Notes under the pieces: generated by a model
The model's database searches: none
What the model was told of the DNA's origin: nothing
What the model saw: the letters and a program-made list of their open reading frames with translations, nothing else
In this document: piece by piece, positions 6,925 through 13,830 of the stretch
Position numbering within the stretch: position 1 is the first letter of the stretch
Layout: each line of letters opens with the position of its first letter
Translations under genes and position numbers: made by a program
Origin: an uncultured Alistipes sp.
GTDB lineage: Bacteria; Bacteroidota; Bacteroidia; Bacteroidales; Rikenellaceae
Direction of reading: 5' to 3'
Assembly (NCBI GenBank): GCA_947178455.1
Contig: CAMWYI010000006.1
Coordinates: forward strand, 1 to 24,329
DNA length: 24,329 bases

Positions 6925-7518
6925 TCAACGCTCGATTCGCACGTATTCCGCATAGACGATGCGCGTGTGGGGATTGGCCGGAACAATCTCCTGCCGAATG
7001 GCTTTCGTGCCCCAGCGGATGAACAAAAAACGGCGCGGGACACGGTGGACGATTTGGCGCAGCGTGTCGATGCTCTCGACGCGACAAACGACCGAATCGG
7101 GCAAAACCGTCCCCTCGACCCGGCACCAAGCGTCGCGCCAACGGAAAAACCGCACCGTATCGTGCACCAGCACGGTGTCGCATTGGCGGACGACGACCGT
7201 ATCGTGCAACGGTGCGGCGACCGTTATCCGCTGTTCGGCCGCAAGGGTCGCCGCCGCCTCCAACCGGCGCAGCTTGATGCCCAGCGCGCGAATGCGGCGG
7301 GCATCTTCGGCCCGCAGTCGTTCGTATTCGGCGCAACGGAGCTGCAGCACTTCCGTCGCGGCCGCCTGCGCACCCGATTCGGTGCGGCGGTACTCGATTT
7401 CGGACATCAGCGCAGTCTGATTCTGCCGCAAACGCACGACTTCGGTGCGGTAATGCCGCCAACCGAACACAGTCGCAGCGGTTGCAACCACTGCGTACAA
7501 CAAAAGGTATTTTTTCAT
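6925..7518 (-). CDS. Small membrane-anchored coiled-coil protein, DUF6549-like
   Basis: A 197-residue protein of unknown function. It has an N-terminal hydrophobic anchor (MKKYLLLYAVVATAATVFGW), then a heptad-rich helical segment (about 25-95) and a C-terminal part with short HDTV repeats (LHDTVVVRQ, LVHDTVRFFRW). It ends in a conserved-looking tail (FIRWGTKAIRQEIVPANPHT, then IVYAEYV). From memory this overall plan matches the DUF6549 family found in Bacteroidota prophages and mobile elements; that assignment is unverified. The shape (anchor, coiled coil, periplasmic tail) would suit an envelope-spanning or phage lysis-accessory role, but none is shown. There are no phage genes beside it. 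It ends 106 bases upstream of the coaD start, with the coaD promoter in between. Only a weak TACTTTCG box is seen upstream. Confidence 0.65.
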   Translation of the reverse strand: MKKYLLLYAVVATAATVFGWRHYRTEVVRLRQNQTALMSEIEYRRTESGAQAAATEVLQLRCAEYERLRAEDARRIRALGIKLRRLEAAATLAAEQRITVAAPLHDTVVVRQCDTVLVHDTVRFFRWRDAWCRVEGTVLPDSVVCRVESIDTLRQIVHRVPRRFLFIRWGTKAIRQEIVPANPHTRIVYAEYVRIER

Positions 7519-7628
7519 ACTGCTATTAATTAGGGTGAATGTCGGCCGAAAGTAATGGGCGAAACGGGCGGACGATTTCTACGTTATTCCGATTCGTTCG
7601 GAACGGCGCAGAAAGCTCCCGAAGCCTC

Positions 7629-7696
7629 AAAACCGTCTTTCGCGCTTACGACGGTTTTCTTAACACCACCGCACTTTTTGTTCCGTCAAAAAGTGC
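7629..7696. repeat. Two hairpins upstream of repeat copy 3
   Basis: AAAACCGTC (7629-7637) pairs with GACGGTTTT (7650-7658), and GCACTTTTTG (7671-7680) pairs with CAAAAAGTGC (7687-7696). The second resembles in design the GTACCTTTTGG palindromes at 3591 and 7906, including a following CCAAAAACC. In the gene-free stretch 7519-8260 these hairpins and the repeat copy are all that is recognisable. Confidence 0.55.
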
Positions 7697-7890
7697 CAAA
7701 AACCTCTCCGACGATGTCTCCGCCTACTCGTGCGGCCTAACGCTGGCTGCGGGCGCCTAACGCGGGTTTGCAAGCAAACCGGCCCCTCCGCCGGGCGCTT
7801 TTAGTCCGCACTTCGTTTTACGGCTCCGACATCCGGTCGGATTTATAAGTGTGCGGCTTTGCCGCACCATAGTTTCCGCATTGTGAAAAT

Positions 7891-8170
7891 TGCGGATGGT
7901 TTTGGGTACCTTTTGCCACCAAAAGGTACACCGCTTTAAGAAAGCGGTTTTAGGCGCGATAGACCGTTATATGGTTTTGGACGGTTCCTGCGCCGTAACC
8001 CTATTTGCGGGTCGAAGACTGCGGAGCCTGCGAGGATACGAGCGGGCCTCCGCGGGCGAAGGCTTCGGCCCGCGCGACGCAAAGCGTCGCTGCTATTCGG
8101 TGAGAGCGCTTCCTAACCTTCTGAAACCGCAAAGCCGTCCGTAGCGCTTAAAACGGCGTTCTTAACGCCG
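7891..8170. repeat. Composite intergenic repeat, copy 3, with long palindrome
   Basis: It starts with the second arm of the 39-base inverted repeat (7891-7929, including the palindrome GTACCTTTTG/CAAAAGGTAC). Core hairpin CCGCTTT-AAG-AAAGCGG (7931-7947) comes next, then TTTTAGGCGCGATAGACCG. After a TCGAAGACTGCGG stretch comes the GC-rich double hairpin in reverse orientation (8042-8090), here with stems GCGACGC/GCGTCGC instead of GCGGCTC/GAGCCGC. GTAGCGCTTAAAA follows, and the copy ends with core hairpin CGGCGTT-CTT-AACGCCG (8154-8170). Confidence 0.8.
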
Positions 8171-8225
8171 CGTTAAGAAATCGTTAACAATGCGTTGCGG
8201 AGGGCGGGCATCGAAAAAAAAGCCG

Positions 8226-8233
8226 TAAATTTG
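8226..8233 (+). promoter_or_regulatory. Promoter -7 box for the phosphate transporter
   Basis: TAAATTTG matches the TAnnTTTG consensus, 28 bases before the ATG at 8261. No good TTTG is seen at the proper distance upstream. It lies inside the longer reading frame that starts at 8195, which argues for the 8261 start. Confidence 0.5.
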
Positions 8234-8260
8234 TTCGGTTTCCGATTATCATCCGCACTT

Positions 8261-10510
8261 ATGAGCGAATTTTACACCGTCATCGTCGGCATTCTGGCCG
8301 TACTCGCTGTAACCGGTCTTTTCGTGGGCGTTACGAACGACGCCGTGAACTTCCTCAACTCCGCACTCGGCTCCAAAGCCGCTTCGATGCGCACCGTGCT
8401 GCTGGTGGCGTCGGTCGGCATCGTGCTCGGCGTCGTCACGTCGAGCGGCATGATGGAGGTCGCCCGCAGCGGGTTGTTCAACCCCGGCATGTTCACCTTC
8501 CGCGAGGTGATGAAACTCTATTTGGGCGTCATGTTCGCCAACGTCATCCTGCTCGGACTCTACAACTCGTGGGGACTGCCCACGTCGACCACCGTGTCGC
8601 TGATTTTCTGTCTGCTGGGGTCGGCTGTCGCCGTGTCGCTCTACAAAATCTACCACGACCCCGCTTTCGGCATCACCGATTTGGGCGATTACATCAATTC
8701 GTCGCGGGCGATGGGCGTCGTGTCGGCTATTCTGCTGTCGGTCGTCATCGCTTTCACGTGCGGCACCACCGTCATGTACATTTCGCGGTTGATTTTCTCG
8801 TTCCGCTACACCACGCTGTTCCGGCAGTTCGGGTCGCTGTGGTGCGGTGCATCGTTGACCGCTATCGTCTATTTCGCCGTGTTCAAAGGACTGAAAACGC
8901 TGCTCGCTGGTTACCGGTTCATCGAAATCATCGACAGCCACCTGCTCGCGGCGCTCTTCATCTGCTGGATTTGCTGTTCGTCGCTGCTGTTCCTCATCCA
9001 GCGGTTCAAAATCAACATCCTGCGCATCACCATTCTTTCGGGTGTCTTCGCGCTGGCGCTGGCTTTTGCCGGCAACGACTTGGTCAACTTCATCGGTGTG
9101 CCGGTCGCCGGTTTCGACGCCTACTCGATTGCAGGCGCGGCGGGCAACACCGAAATGCTCATGGAACCCCTCGCCGAAAACGTACCGGCCAATTTCTACA
9201 TTCTGCTGACGGCCGGCGGGGTGATGATTGTCGCTTTGTGGTCGTCGAAAGAGGCTATTCTGCGGGTCACCAAAACCGAACTCTCGCTCTCGACGCAGGG
9301 CGAAGACGAACCGGCGCAAGCCGATTCGTCGGTCTTCTCGCGTACGGTCGTGCGCGTCGCGCTCAACATCAACGCGGGGCTCGAACGGGTCATCCCGACG
9401 CGCGTGCGCAACGCCATAGCCCGCCGGTTCGAGTACGAGGACGTCGAGCACAGCGGCGCCCCCTACGACATGATTCGCGCGACGGTCAATCTGACCACTT
9501 CGGCGCTGTTGATTTCGCTGGCCACGTCGCTCAAACTGCCCCTGTCCACCACCTACGTCTGCTTCATGGTGGCGATGGGTTCGTCGCTGGCCGACCGCGC
9601 GTGGGGCCGCGAAAGCGCGGTCTACCGCATCGCAGGCGTCACGACGGTCGTCGCGGGGTGGTTCGTCACGGCATTGGGTGGTTTCCTTATCGCGCTGTTG
9701 GTCGGATTCCTGTTGATTTGGGGCGGCACGACGGTATTCGTCCTCGTGACGCTGCTGTGCGGCTGGATACTCTACAAGAGCCGCTTCGCGAAGAAAAAGG
9801 AGGAGGAGACGGCCCCCGAAGCCAAAACGAACCACGACATCATCGCTTCGCTGCGCGAGGAGGTCTGCCACACGATGGAGTGCGCGACGAAAATCTACGA
9901 CCGCACGATGCTGGCCGTCATGATGGAGAACCGAAAAGAACTCCGCAACTTGGTCAAGGAGGCCAACGACCTGTTCTACCAGTCGCGCGACCGCAAGTAC
10001 ACGCTGCTGCCGACGTTGAAGCATCTGCAAACGAGCGACGTCAACACGGCCCACTACTACGTGCAAATCGTCGACTACCTCAACGAAATGACCAAAGCGC
10101 TGATGCACATCACGCGACCGGCGTTCGAGCACATCGACAACAACCACGAGGGGCTCTCGAAGGAGCAGGCCAAAGACCTGATGTCGATTAACGACGACGT
10201 GGAGCACATCTACCGTCAAATCAACGTCATGTTGCGCAACGGCGACTTCACCGACATCGAGATGGTGCTGGCCCTGCGCGACCAACTGTTCGAGACCATT
10301 GCCGATGCTATCAAATCCGAGCTGACGCGCATCAACGAAGCGCGCTCGAACACCAAAGCGTCGATGCTCTACCTGACGATTCTGACCGAGACCAAAAACA
10401 TGGTGCTGCAATCGCGCAACCTGCTCAAATCGCAGCAATACTTCCTAACCCACCGTGCGGGCGCCTCCACGACGTGGATTAAGCCACAGACCGCCGCCCC
10501 GCGCGAATAA
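8261..10510 (+). CDS. PiT-family inorganic phosphate transporter with C-terminal PhoU-like domain
   Basis: Inner-membrane phosphate transporter of the PHO4/PiT family, driven by an ion gradient. The 749 residues start at the ATG of MSEFYTV. The two family signature repeats are visible: GVTNDAVNFLNS (residues 23-34) and GNDLVNFIGVPVAG (271-284). The paired motifs GLPTSTTVSL (about 105-114) and KLPLSTTY follow the second pattern. At least ten hydrophobic segments cover residues 5 to about 520. After a charged linker (KKKEEETAPEAK) the last 200 or so residues are an all-helical, soluble PhoU/DUF47-like domain, which in related systems regulates transport and is often a separate gene. Fusion of PiT and PhoU-like parts is common in Bacteroidota. 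It is followed after 14 bases by the TonB_C gene, probably one transcript. Confidence 0.9.
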   Translation: MSEFYTVIVGILAVLAVTGLFVGVTNDAVNFLNSALGSKAASMRTVLLVASVGIVLGVVTSSGMMEVARSGLFNPGMFTFREVMKLYLGVMFANVILLGLYNSWGLPTSTTVSLIFCLLGSAVAVSLYKIYHDPAFGITDLGDYINSSRAMGVVSAILLSVVIAFTCGTTVMYISRLIFSFRYTTLFRQFGSLWCGASLTAIVYFAVFKGLKTLLAGYRFIEIIDSHLLAALFICWICCSSLLFLIQRFKINILRITILSGVFALALAFAGNDLVNFIGVPVAGFDAYSIAGAAGNTEMLMEPLAENVPANFYILLTAGGVMIVALWSSKEAILRVTKTELSLSTQGEDEPAQADSSVFSRTVVRVALNINAGLERVIPTRVRNAIARRFEYEDVEHSGAPYDMIRATVNLTTSALLISLATSLKLPLSTTYVCFMVAMGSSLADRAWGRESAVYRIAGVTTVVAGWFVTALGGFLIALLVGFLLIWGGTTVFVLVTLLCGWILYKSRFAKKKEEETAPEAKTNHDIIASLREEVCHTMECATKIYDRTMLAVMMENRKELRNLVKEANDLFYQSRDRKYTLLPTLKHLQTSDVNTAHYYVQIVDYLNEMTKALMHITRPAFEHIDNNHEGLSKEQAKDLMSINDDVEHIYRQINVMLRNGDFTDIEMVLALRDQLFETIADAIKSELTRINEARSNTKASMLYLTILTETKNMVLQSRNLLKSQQYFLTHRAGASTTWIKPQTAAPRE

Positions 10511-10524
10511 ACCTGAAACGACCC

Positions 10525-11268
10525 ATGAAACGGAACACCTTTTCGCCGAACGGGCTGCGGTGCATGCTGGCACTCGCAGCTATGATGCTCATGCAGCCGC
10601 TTTTCGCCAAAAAACCGGCCACAAACCAACCGGACACCATTGTCCACACTCACGTAAAACAAATGCCGACCTATCGGGACGGCGGCATCGAGCGATTCGC
10701 CGGCTGGATGTACGAGGAAGTGCAATACCCGCAGGCGGCGATAGACGCAGGCATCGGCGGAAGCGTAGACTTGCGGTTCGTGGTCGAAACGGACGGCACC
10801 ATAGGCGAAGTCCGGCTCAAAGCGCCCGACGAAAGGCTGTCGGACGAGGTGACCCGCGTACTGAAATGCGCCGAACGGTGGGAGCCCGGTCTCCACCGGA
10901 AACAACCCGCGCGAGTGGGATTGCACTTTGCGGTTCATTTCAACCGGAAAGACACTACGGTGTGCATCCAGCGAATGCCGATGTTTTTGGGCGGCAACTT
11001 GCAAACATTTCGGAAATGGGTTCACGCACACGTAACCTATCCGCCGGAAATGAGAAAACAACGCCGATCGGGACAAGTCCTCGTCTCGTTCGTCGTTAAA
11101 CCCGACGGTTCGCTGGGCGACATCAAACCGATTAAATCGAGCCACCCCGATTTCACGCAAGCAGTTATGGAGGCAGTGCATTCGGCCCCGAACTGGACAC
11201 CGGGAATCCAGAACGGAAAATTTGTCAATGTCAGATACGTGCTTCCGATCAATTTCAACTTGAACTAA
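10525..11268 (+). CDS. Secreted protein with two TonB C-terminal-type domains
   Basis: A 247-residue periplasmic protein. A signal peptide (hydrophobic LRCMLALAAMMLMQPLFA) precedes two copies of the TonB C-terminal fold. The first is about residues 55-135 (YPQAAIDAGIGGSVDLRFVV, then DGTIGEV). The second is about 160-245 (YPPEMRKQRRSGQVLVSFVV, then PDGSLGDI). Each has the typical YP-x-G-x-V-x-F-VV-DG-G pattern. There is no proline-rich spacer and no retained membrane helix, so it is unlikely to be the energy-transducing TonB itself. It may instead bind TonB-dependent receptors or peptidoglycan, but this is not shown. It sits 14 bases after the PiT gene and 13 bases before the DUF4924-like gene, so the three look like an operon. 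Confidence 0.8.
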   Translation: MKRNTFSPNGLRCMLALAAMMLMQPLFAKKPATNQPDTIVHTHVKQMPTYRDGGIERFAGWMYEEVQYPQAAIDAGIGGSVDLRFVVETDGTIGEVRLKAPDERLSDEVTRVLKCAERWEPGLHRKQPARVGLHFAVHFNRKDTTVCIQRMPMFLGGNLQTFRKWVHAHVTYPPEMRKQRRSGQVLVSFVVKPDGSLGDIKPIKSSHPDFTQAVMEAVHSAPNWTPGIQNGKFVNVRYVLPINFNLN

Positions 11269-11281
11269 CCCGTCTCCGAAC

Positions 11282-11839
11282 ATGGACATCGCCCAAGCCA
11301 AACGGCGCGAGAATATCGCCGAGTATATTCTCTATTTGTGGCAGTTGGAGGATTTGCTGCGGGCCTTGCAATTCAGTCCCGAAGCAGTCTATTCGCAGCT
11401 GGTCGCCCCGCGCAAAGAACTGACCGAAGAACAGAAATCAGCCCACCTGATGTGGTACATGGAGCTGGCCACCCTGCTGCGGCAGGAGGGCAAGGAGGAG
11501 AAAGGGCATCTGGAACACACGCTGCACCTCATCGCCGACCTGCACGACCTGCATCTGCAACTGCTCAAACTGCCGGCCGGAGCGCACTACCGTGCGACTT
11601 TTGCACGGCTCGAACCCGAACTGCCCCGTCTGCGGGCTATCGTGGGTAATCCGGGCATGAGCGACACGGAGTTGAGTTTCCGCGCACTCTATGCGGCGAT
11701 GCTCTACCGCATCAAGGGCGAGGGCGAAAAATCGGCCGTCGCCGACACGCTCGAATACATTTCGCCGGTCATCGGCGAACTGGCAGCCCTGCACGGCCGC
11801 GTGGAACGTGGCGAGCTCGACCTGTTTTCCAAAGAATAA
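11282..11839 (+). CDS. DUF4924-like helical protein
   Basis: A cytoplasmic, nearly all-helical protein of 185 residues without signal peptide or membrane segment. Its N-terminus (IAQAKRRENIAEYILYLWQL) is characteristic of a Bacteroidota family of unknown function that I recognise as DUF4924. A likely conserved acidic/aromatic segment is HLMWYMELATLL. Function is unknown. It closes the probable PiT operon and is followed by repeat copy 4. Confidence 0.75.
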   Translation: MDIAQAKRRENIAEYILYLWQLEDLLRALQFSPEAVYSQLVAPRKELTEEQKSAHLMWYMELATLLRQEGKEEKGHLEHTLHLIADLHDLHLQLLKLPAGAHYRATFARLEPELPRLRAIVGNPGMSDTELSFRALYAAMLYRIKGEGEKSAVADTLEYISPVIGELAALHGRVERGELDLFSKE

Positions 11840-11883
11840 GTACTTTGCCGGTCGATTGTGCTATCACCGGACAATTAAAGATT

Positions 11884-12088
11884 GCGACGCTTTGCGTCGC
11901 GCGGGCCGCAGCCTTCGCCCGCGAAGGCCCGCCGTTGGCGTTCTTCGCAGTCTCCGTCCCGCAAATAACAGTGATAGCGACCACGACCGACGGATGCCCG
12001 ATAACCAACAGTCGCGCCTAAACCCCTGTTCTTAACAGGGCGCTTCCGACCGTCGGAAACCAACTGACAGGCCGTAGCGCTAATAAAA
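11884..12088. repeat. Composite intergenic repeat, copy 4
   Basis: It opens with the GC-rich double hairpin in the copy 1 orientation (11884-11932), with stems GCGACGC/GCGTCGC and CCTTCGC/GCGAAGG. Then a TCGCAGTCTCCG stretch, GTGATAGCGACCA (about 11971-11983), GTCGCGCCTAAA (12011-12022), core hairpin CCCTGTT-CTT-AACAGGG (12024-12040), and the reverse of the TTTTATTAGCGCTACGG module (12072-12088). That last module is the T-run of the rpmH terminator. This fills the 315-base gap between the DUF4924-like gene and rpmH. Confidence 0.8.
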
Positions 12089-12120
12089 TCGGAGCCGACA
12101 CTTGGTGTCGACTCCGAATC
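12081..12120 (-). terminator. Terminator of rpmH
   Basis: On the minus strand a CGGAG-T-CGACAC stem pairs with GTGTCG-G-CTCCG (one internal mismatch), followed by ATTTTATTAG. It starts 35 bases after the rpmH stop. Confidence 0.75.
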
Positions 12121-12154
12121 TCTTACCTCTACTGCGTCGTAATCGCACAGGGGT

Positions 12155-12316
12155 TTATGCGTATTTGAACGTCGATTCGTCCGATACGGTCAGTTTCTTG
12201 CGGCCTTTGGCGCGGCGGGCAGCCAGCACCTTGCGGCCTTCGGCCGTAGACATGCGCTGACGGAATCCGTGTTTGTTGATTCGCTTGCGGCGCGACGGCT
12301 GGTATGTTCTCTTCAT
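12155..12316 (-). CDS. rpmH: 50S ribosomal protein L34
   Basis: A small basic protein of the large ribosomal subunit, 53 residues. The translation begins MKRTYQPSRRKRINKHGFRQ, the family signature, and continues with RMSTAEGRKVLAARRAKGRK. A C-terminal extension (KLTVSDESTFKYA) goes slightly beyond the typical 44-47 residues, as is common in this phylum. The ATG at 12314-12316 follows an A/T-rich leader and a promoter at 12363-12392. It is divergent from murA; dnaA, the usual neighbour elsewhere, is not here. Confidence 0.97.
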   Translation of the reverse strand: MKRTYQPSRRKRINKHGFRQRMSTAEGRKVLAARRAKGRKKLTVSDESTFKYA

Positions 12317-12362
12317 TGCCATAGCTATACTGTTTTTGTTGTTTCGATATTTTTACGGATTG

Positions 12363-12392
12363 CAAAAGTACGACAAAAAAATCAACCGCAAA
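12363..12392 (-). promoter_or_regulatory. Bacteroidota-type promoter for rpmH
   Basis: Minus strand: TTTG (12392-12389), 18 bases, TACTTTTG (12370-12363). Leader of about 40-45 bases to the ATG. Confidence 0.7.
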
Positions 12393-12443
12393 AATTTTTC
12401 GCGAAAAAATTTCCCCGATGCAGGAAAAAGCGCGAAATGTTGC

Positions 12444-12451
12444 TAACTTTG
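12444..12451 (+). promoter_or_regulatory. Promoter -7 box for murA
   Basis: TAACTTTG fits TAnnTTTG, about 64 bases before the ATG. A matching -33 TTTG is not obvious. Confidence 0.5.
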
Positions 12452-12514
12452 TCCATAGGTGCGTTCCGTGCGGAAGGCACCGCCCCGAAAACCCGAAAAT
12501 CCGAACGACCGATT

Positions 12515-13825
12515 ATGTCCCTGTTCAAAGTCGAAGGAGGCTGCCGGCTTCACGGCAGCATCGCCCCGCAAGGCGCCAAAAACGAGGCCTTGCAGATTCT
12601 TTGCGCCACGCTGTTGACCCCCGAACGGGTCACCGTGCACAACGTGCCCCAGATTCTCGACGTGCTGCAGCTCATCGAGCTGTTGCGCCGCATGGGCGTC
12701 GAGGTGGAGCATCCGTCCGAAGACACCTATACGTTCTGCGCCCGCGACATCGACTTCGACTACCTGCGGAGCGACGACTATCGCCAGCGCTGCACCAAAC
12801 TGCGCGGTTCGGTGATGCTCATCGGCCCGATGCTGGCGCGTTTCGGCGTGGGGTACATCCCCAAGCCCGGCGGCGACAAAATCGGACGCCGACGCTTGGA
12901 TACCCACTTTCTCGGATTCCAGAAGTTGGGCGCGAAATTCGATTTCGACGTCGCCGACGAATTTTTCATGGTCGAGGGTAAAAATCTGCAAGGCACCTAC
13001 ATGCTGCTCGACGAGGCTTCGGTGACGGGTACGGCCAACATCGTCATGGCCGCCGTCATGGCCAAAGGCACGACCACGATTTACAACGCCGCCTGCGAAC
13101 CCTACCTGCAACAGCTCTGCAAGATGCTCAACCGCATGGGCGCGCGCATTTCGGGCATCGCCTCGAACCTGCTGACTATCGAGGGCGTCGAATCGCTCGG
13201 CGGCACGGAACACACGCTGCTGCCCGACATGATCGAGGTGGGCAGTTTCATCGGCATGGCGGCGATGACCCGCTCGGAACTGACCATTACCGACGTATCC
13301 TACGAAAATCTCGGCATCATTCCAGCCCAATTCGCGCGAATGGGCATCCGGTTCGAGCAGCAAGGCGACGACATTTACGTTCCGCAACAAGACCACTACC
13401 ACATCGAGACCTTTCTCGACGGTTCGATTATGACCATCGCCGATGCTCCTTGGCCCGGTCTGACGCCCGACTTGCTTTCGATTTTCTTGGTCGTCGCCAC
13501 ACAGGCCAAAGGTTCGGTGCTGATTCACCAAAAGATGTTCGAGAGCCGTTTGTTCTTCGTCGACAAGCTCATCGACATGGGGGCGCAAATCATTTTGTGC
13601 GACCCGCACCGTGCGACGGTCATCGGACACAACCACGAACACCGGCTGCGCGCCACGCGTATGACTTCGCCCGATATTCGTGCGGGTGTGGCACTGCTCA
13701 TCGCCGCCATGTCGGCCGAGGGCGTTTCGACGATTCAGAACATCGACCAAATCGACCGAGGATACAAGGACATCGACGGACGGTTGAACGCGCTGGGCGC
13801 ACGCATCACCCGCGTGGAGGATTAA
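12515..13825 (+). CDS. murA: UDP-N-acetylglucosamine 1-carboxyvinyltransferase with Asp at the fosfomycin site
   Basis: MurA transfers enolpyruvate from phosphoenolpyruvate to UDP-GlcNAc, the first committed step of peptidoglycan synthesis, in the cytoplasm. The 436 residues match the usual 420-435. They start at the ATG of MSLFKVEGG; the longer upstream frame crosses the promoter. Lys22 and Asn23 (GAKNEAL) are the conserved substrate-binding pair. In the mobile loop, where Escherichia coli has Cys115 (PGGCAIG), this protein has PKPGGDKIGRRRLDTH with Asp121. PDLLSIF matches the region of the catalytic Asp305. Fosfomycin inactivates MurA by alkylating that cysteine, so an aspartate form should be intrinsically insensitive, as known for the mycobacterial and chlamydial enzymes. 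The gene is followed after five bases by the methylase of the restriction cassette. Confidence 0.95.
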   Translation: MSLFKVEGGCRLHGSIAPQGAKNEALQILCATLLTPERVTVHNVPQILDVLQLIELLRRMGVEVEHPSEDTYTFCARDIDFDYLRSDDYRQRCTKLRGSVMLIGPMLARFGVGYIPKPGGDKIGRRRLDTHFLGFQKLGAKFDFDVADEFFMVEGKNLQGTYMLLDEASVTGTANIVMAAVMAKGTTTIYNAACEPYLQQLCKMLNRMGARISGIASNLLTIEGVESLGGTEHTLLPDMIEVGSFIGMAAMTRSELTITDVSYENLGIIPAQFARMGIRFEQQGDDIYVPQQDHYHIETFLDGSIMTIADAPWPGLTPDLLSIFLVVATQAKGSVLIHQKMFESRLFFVDKLIDMGAQIILCDPHRATVIGHNHEHRLRATRMTSPDIRAGVALLIAAMSAEGVSTIQNIDQIDRGYKDIDGRLNALGARITRVED

Positions 13826-13830
13826 AAGCC

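Noticed and set aside
8249..10438. Very long antisense reading frame (729 codons) over the phosphate transporter
   Set aside because: It is a shadow of the GC-rich codon pattern. The translation is rich in His, Arg, Asp and Gln with no domain logic, whereas the sense frame has clear PiT motifs.
1473..12088. CRISPR array
   Set aside because: The repeats are not regularly spaced, are orientation-shuffled and have no spacer-like units; no cas genes are present.
12269..12514. N-terminal extension of murA
   Set aside because: It crosses the rpmH gene and the murA promoter. The family start is MSLFKVEGG at 12515.
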